DNA of 64,000 bases from Clostridioides mangenotii TR (GTDB taxonomy: Bacteria > Bacillota > Clostridia > Peptostreptococcales > Peptostreptococcaceae), in NCBI RefSeq assembly GCF_000498755.1, contig NZ_AXUS01000002.1, positions 62,001 through 126,000 of the forward strand, written 5' to 3'. The translations under genes were made by a program, and so were the position numbers. The first letter of the stretch is position 1; each line of letters starts with the position of its first letter. Shown one piece after another: positions 62,860 to 64,000 of the stretch. The notes under the pieces are model-generated. The model did no database searches and was not told the DNA's origin. It saw only the letters and a list, made by a program, of their open reading frames with translations.

Positions 62860-63555
62860 CTATACGTACCATTCCTGCATTGTATCTAGGCAAATACAGC
62901 TTAATTTTCCACCGCTCTCCCTAATGCTATTTCCGCAGTTTATATTCATATATCGCTTATTTTTCATAATTTTGTCTTCTCCATATTTTATAGTAGTATG
63001 GTGTCCAACAATAATATACCTATCAAATTTTATACCCGCAGGAATGTAATGAATATCTCTAGATCCCAGATAATCACACTCATCTTGATTTACTGATTTT
63101 TCTATCGTAAGTTTTGTGTCTACTTTGCCATAGCCATTTATAATTGGATCGATATCTGCATTATACCCTGAATGAGTAAGTATATATTTTGTTTCGAATT
63201 CACATATCTCTATATAAAAAGGCAACTCTTTTAAATAATTTAAGTACATCTTTTTCTCTTTATCTGTGATATTTTGAATTTCGTTTATAGTATTTTGACC
63301 ATCCCACTGCTTCCAATTACTAATATCTATACTTGAATTTTCAAGGTAGAGCTGCAAAAAAAGTTCGTGGTCTCCTTTAATCAAATATATATTTGATTCA
63401 TTCATGCAAAACTCAAGCATATCTAAATTTTCAGTTCCTCTGCCGATAATATCACCTATGATATAAAGTCTATCATCCACACCAAATTTAATTTTCTTAA
63501 GCATCCTTTGAAATCTCTTATAGTCGCCATGAATATCACTTATTAAGTAGATCAT
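62860..63555 (-). CDS. Metallophosphoesterase (PP2A-like serine/threonine phosphatase or Ap4A hydrolase type)
   Basis: 231 residues from ATG 63555 (MIYLISDIHGDYKRF), with GGGGGAT upstream; a longer frame at 63570 lacks one. Metal-binding motifs: DIHGD (about 7-11), GDIIGRG (about 39-45), KGDHE (about 66-70), THSG (about 132), and YIIVGHHTT with the last His pair (about 188). Folds like PrpA/ApaH-type phosphatases; substrate protein or dinucleotide unknown. Stand-alone. Confidence 0.88.
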   Translation of the reverse strand: MIYLISDIHGDYKRFQRMLKKIKFGVDDRLYIIGDIIGRGTENLDMLEFCMNESNIYLIKGDHELFLQLYLENSSIDISNWKQWDGQNTINEIQNITDKEKKMYLNYLKELPFYIEICEFETKYILTHSGYNADIDPIINGYGKVDTKLTIEKSVNQDECDYLGSRDIHYIPAGIKFDRYIIVGHHTTIKYGEDKIMKNKRYMNINCGNSIRESGGKLSCICLDTMQEWYV

Positions 63556-63950
63556 AATTATATCCCCCATTTACAAAGTATAGTTAGTATATATCCAGTA
63601 CCGACCTTATAATCGGCTATTTATTTTTCTTTATTTAGTGTATAATTTATTGCTTATATTAGTTAATTATATGTATCTAATAAATAAAGCTTCATATTTT
63701 TGATAATTATAAAAATTATTTCTCATCATAATATTAGTTAAATTTCAACAATTTAAAGTTATCCACATTTTTCTGAATTATTCACAAAAGATCATCCTAA
63801 GAAAGTTTATAGAAAATAAGCAATTAAAATGATCATTAACTAAATTTATTCTCTCATAAGGTTAATTCATAAATTCTAAAGTAAGTAAAAACAAAAAAAT
63901 AAGAGTGCTCAATAAAGTGACTCTTTAGTATTTACATTCACTATTTACAT
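63556..63950. other. Intergenic gap near the window end
   Basis: 395 bp, very AT-rich, with the terminator-like hairpin at 63901-63925. No open frame or other repeat was recognised. Confidence 0.6.
63901..63925 (-). terminator. Possible terminator of the partial gene at the window end
   Basis: AAGAGT and ACTCTT pair around a 13-base loop; the minus strand continues with ATTTTTTT. Short stem. Confidence 0.45.
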
Positions 63951-64000
63951 TTAAAGTTCTTTAATAATTTCTAATATCTTTTTTATATCTTCTGACGCCT
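63951..64000 (-). CDS. Partial gene, C-terminal end only
   Basis: The minus strand from 64000 reads ASEDIKKILEIIKEL and stops at 63953-63951. This looks like a real coding end (amphipathic helix) followed by a hairpin terminator. Family cannot be told. Confidence 0.35.
   Translation of the reverse strand, partial: ASEDIKKILEIIKEL

Overview
The window is very AT-rich, with strong AGGAGG-type ribosome binding sites, and most genes lie on the minus strand. The content (glycyl-radical enzyme and activase, hybrid-cluster protein, hemerythrin-like protein, NifX-type metal-binding protein with a DUF134 regulator, LytTR and Bce-type modules, XdhC-like maturation factor) points to an anaerobic Clostridia genome, plausibly Peptostreptococcaceae. 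Genus cannot be fixed from this sequence alone. No rRNA, tRNA, CRISPR array, prophage or insertion sequence was found.

Layout. 0-2.4 kb: a decayed Old-Yellow-Enzyme gene facing an HxlR regulator, then an acetyltransferase and an Amidase_6 protein. 2.7-22 kb: a large iron/siderophore region. It holds a YbtPQ-like heterodimeric ABC pair (one half frameshifted) under a PchR-like AraC regulator; a Fur-boxed operon of lipoprotein, permease, ATPase and MATE exporter; a second Fur-boxed operon with three tandem paralogous siderophore-binding lipoproteins, two FecCD permeases, a FecE ATPase and an ABC exporter; and two more AraC regulators, one with a Fur-like box. 22.2-23.3 kb: DUF134 regulator plus NifX-like Cys/His-rich protein, with a double palindrome laid over the promoter. 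23.4-26.7 kb: glycyl-radical activase and a frameshifted glycyl-radical enzyme with an unusual Cys-Val-Val active site. 27-32 kb: an NO/redox-stress group, namely Hcp with a DUF1858 tail, an unrecognised 206-aa protein, a hemerythrin, an SDR and a Crp/Fnr regulator. The hcp promoter has a perfect palindrome centred at -41.5 from the predicted start.

32-38.6 kb: an ABC transporter, DUF3021 and LytTR group with LytTR-like direct repeats 21 bp apart, then an SsuABC/ThiXYZ-type importer beside a decayed binding-protein gene. 38.6-44 kb: PadR plus membrane protein, a two-component system, a small Asn-rich secreted protein, and DUF2935 plus a deletion remnant of a paralog. 44-54.6 kb: SDR, UvrA-like ABC protein, BFD-like ferredoxin, dead Lrp gene, alpha/beta hydrolase, YgiD-type dioxygenase, dead DUF2812 gene with its PadR partner, XdhC-like protein, AzlCD and an HD protein. 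54.7-59.5 kb: a Bce-type antimicrobial-peptide sensing and detoxification module with a leftover ATPase fragment. 59.8-64 kb: lactate-oxidase-like enzyme, amino-acid permease, metallophosphatase, and the tail of a gene leaving the window.

Gene decay is frequent: at least nine broken or fragmentary genes. Several breaks are single-base losses in short A/T runs, so some could be sequencing errors. The most interesting signals are in the regulatory DNA and in the odd glycyl-radical enzyme. No clearly new multi-gene system can be proven from sequence alone. The hcp / 206-aa protein / hemerythrin operon is the best candidate for an incompletely described one.
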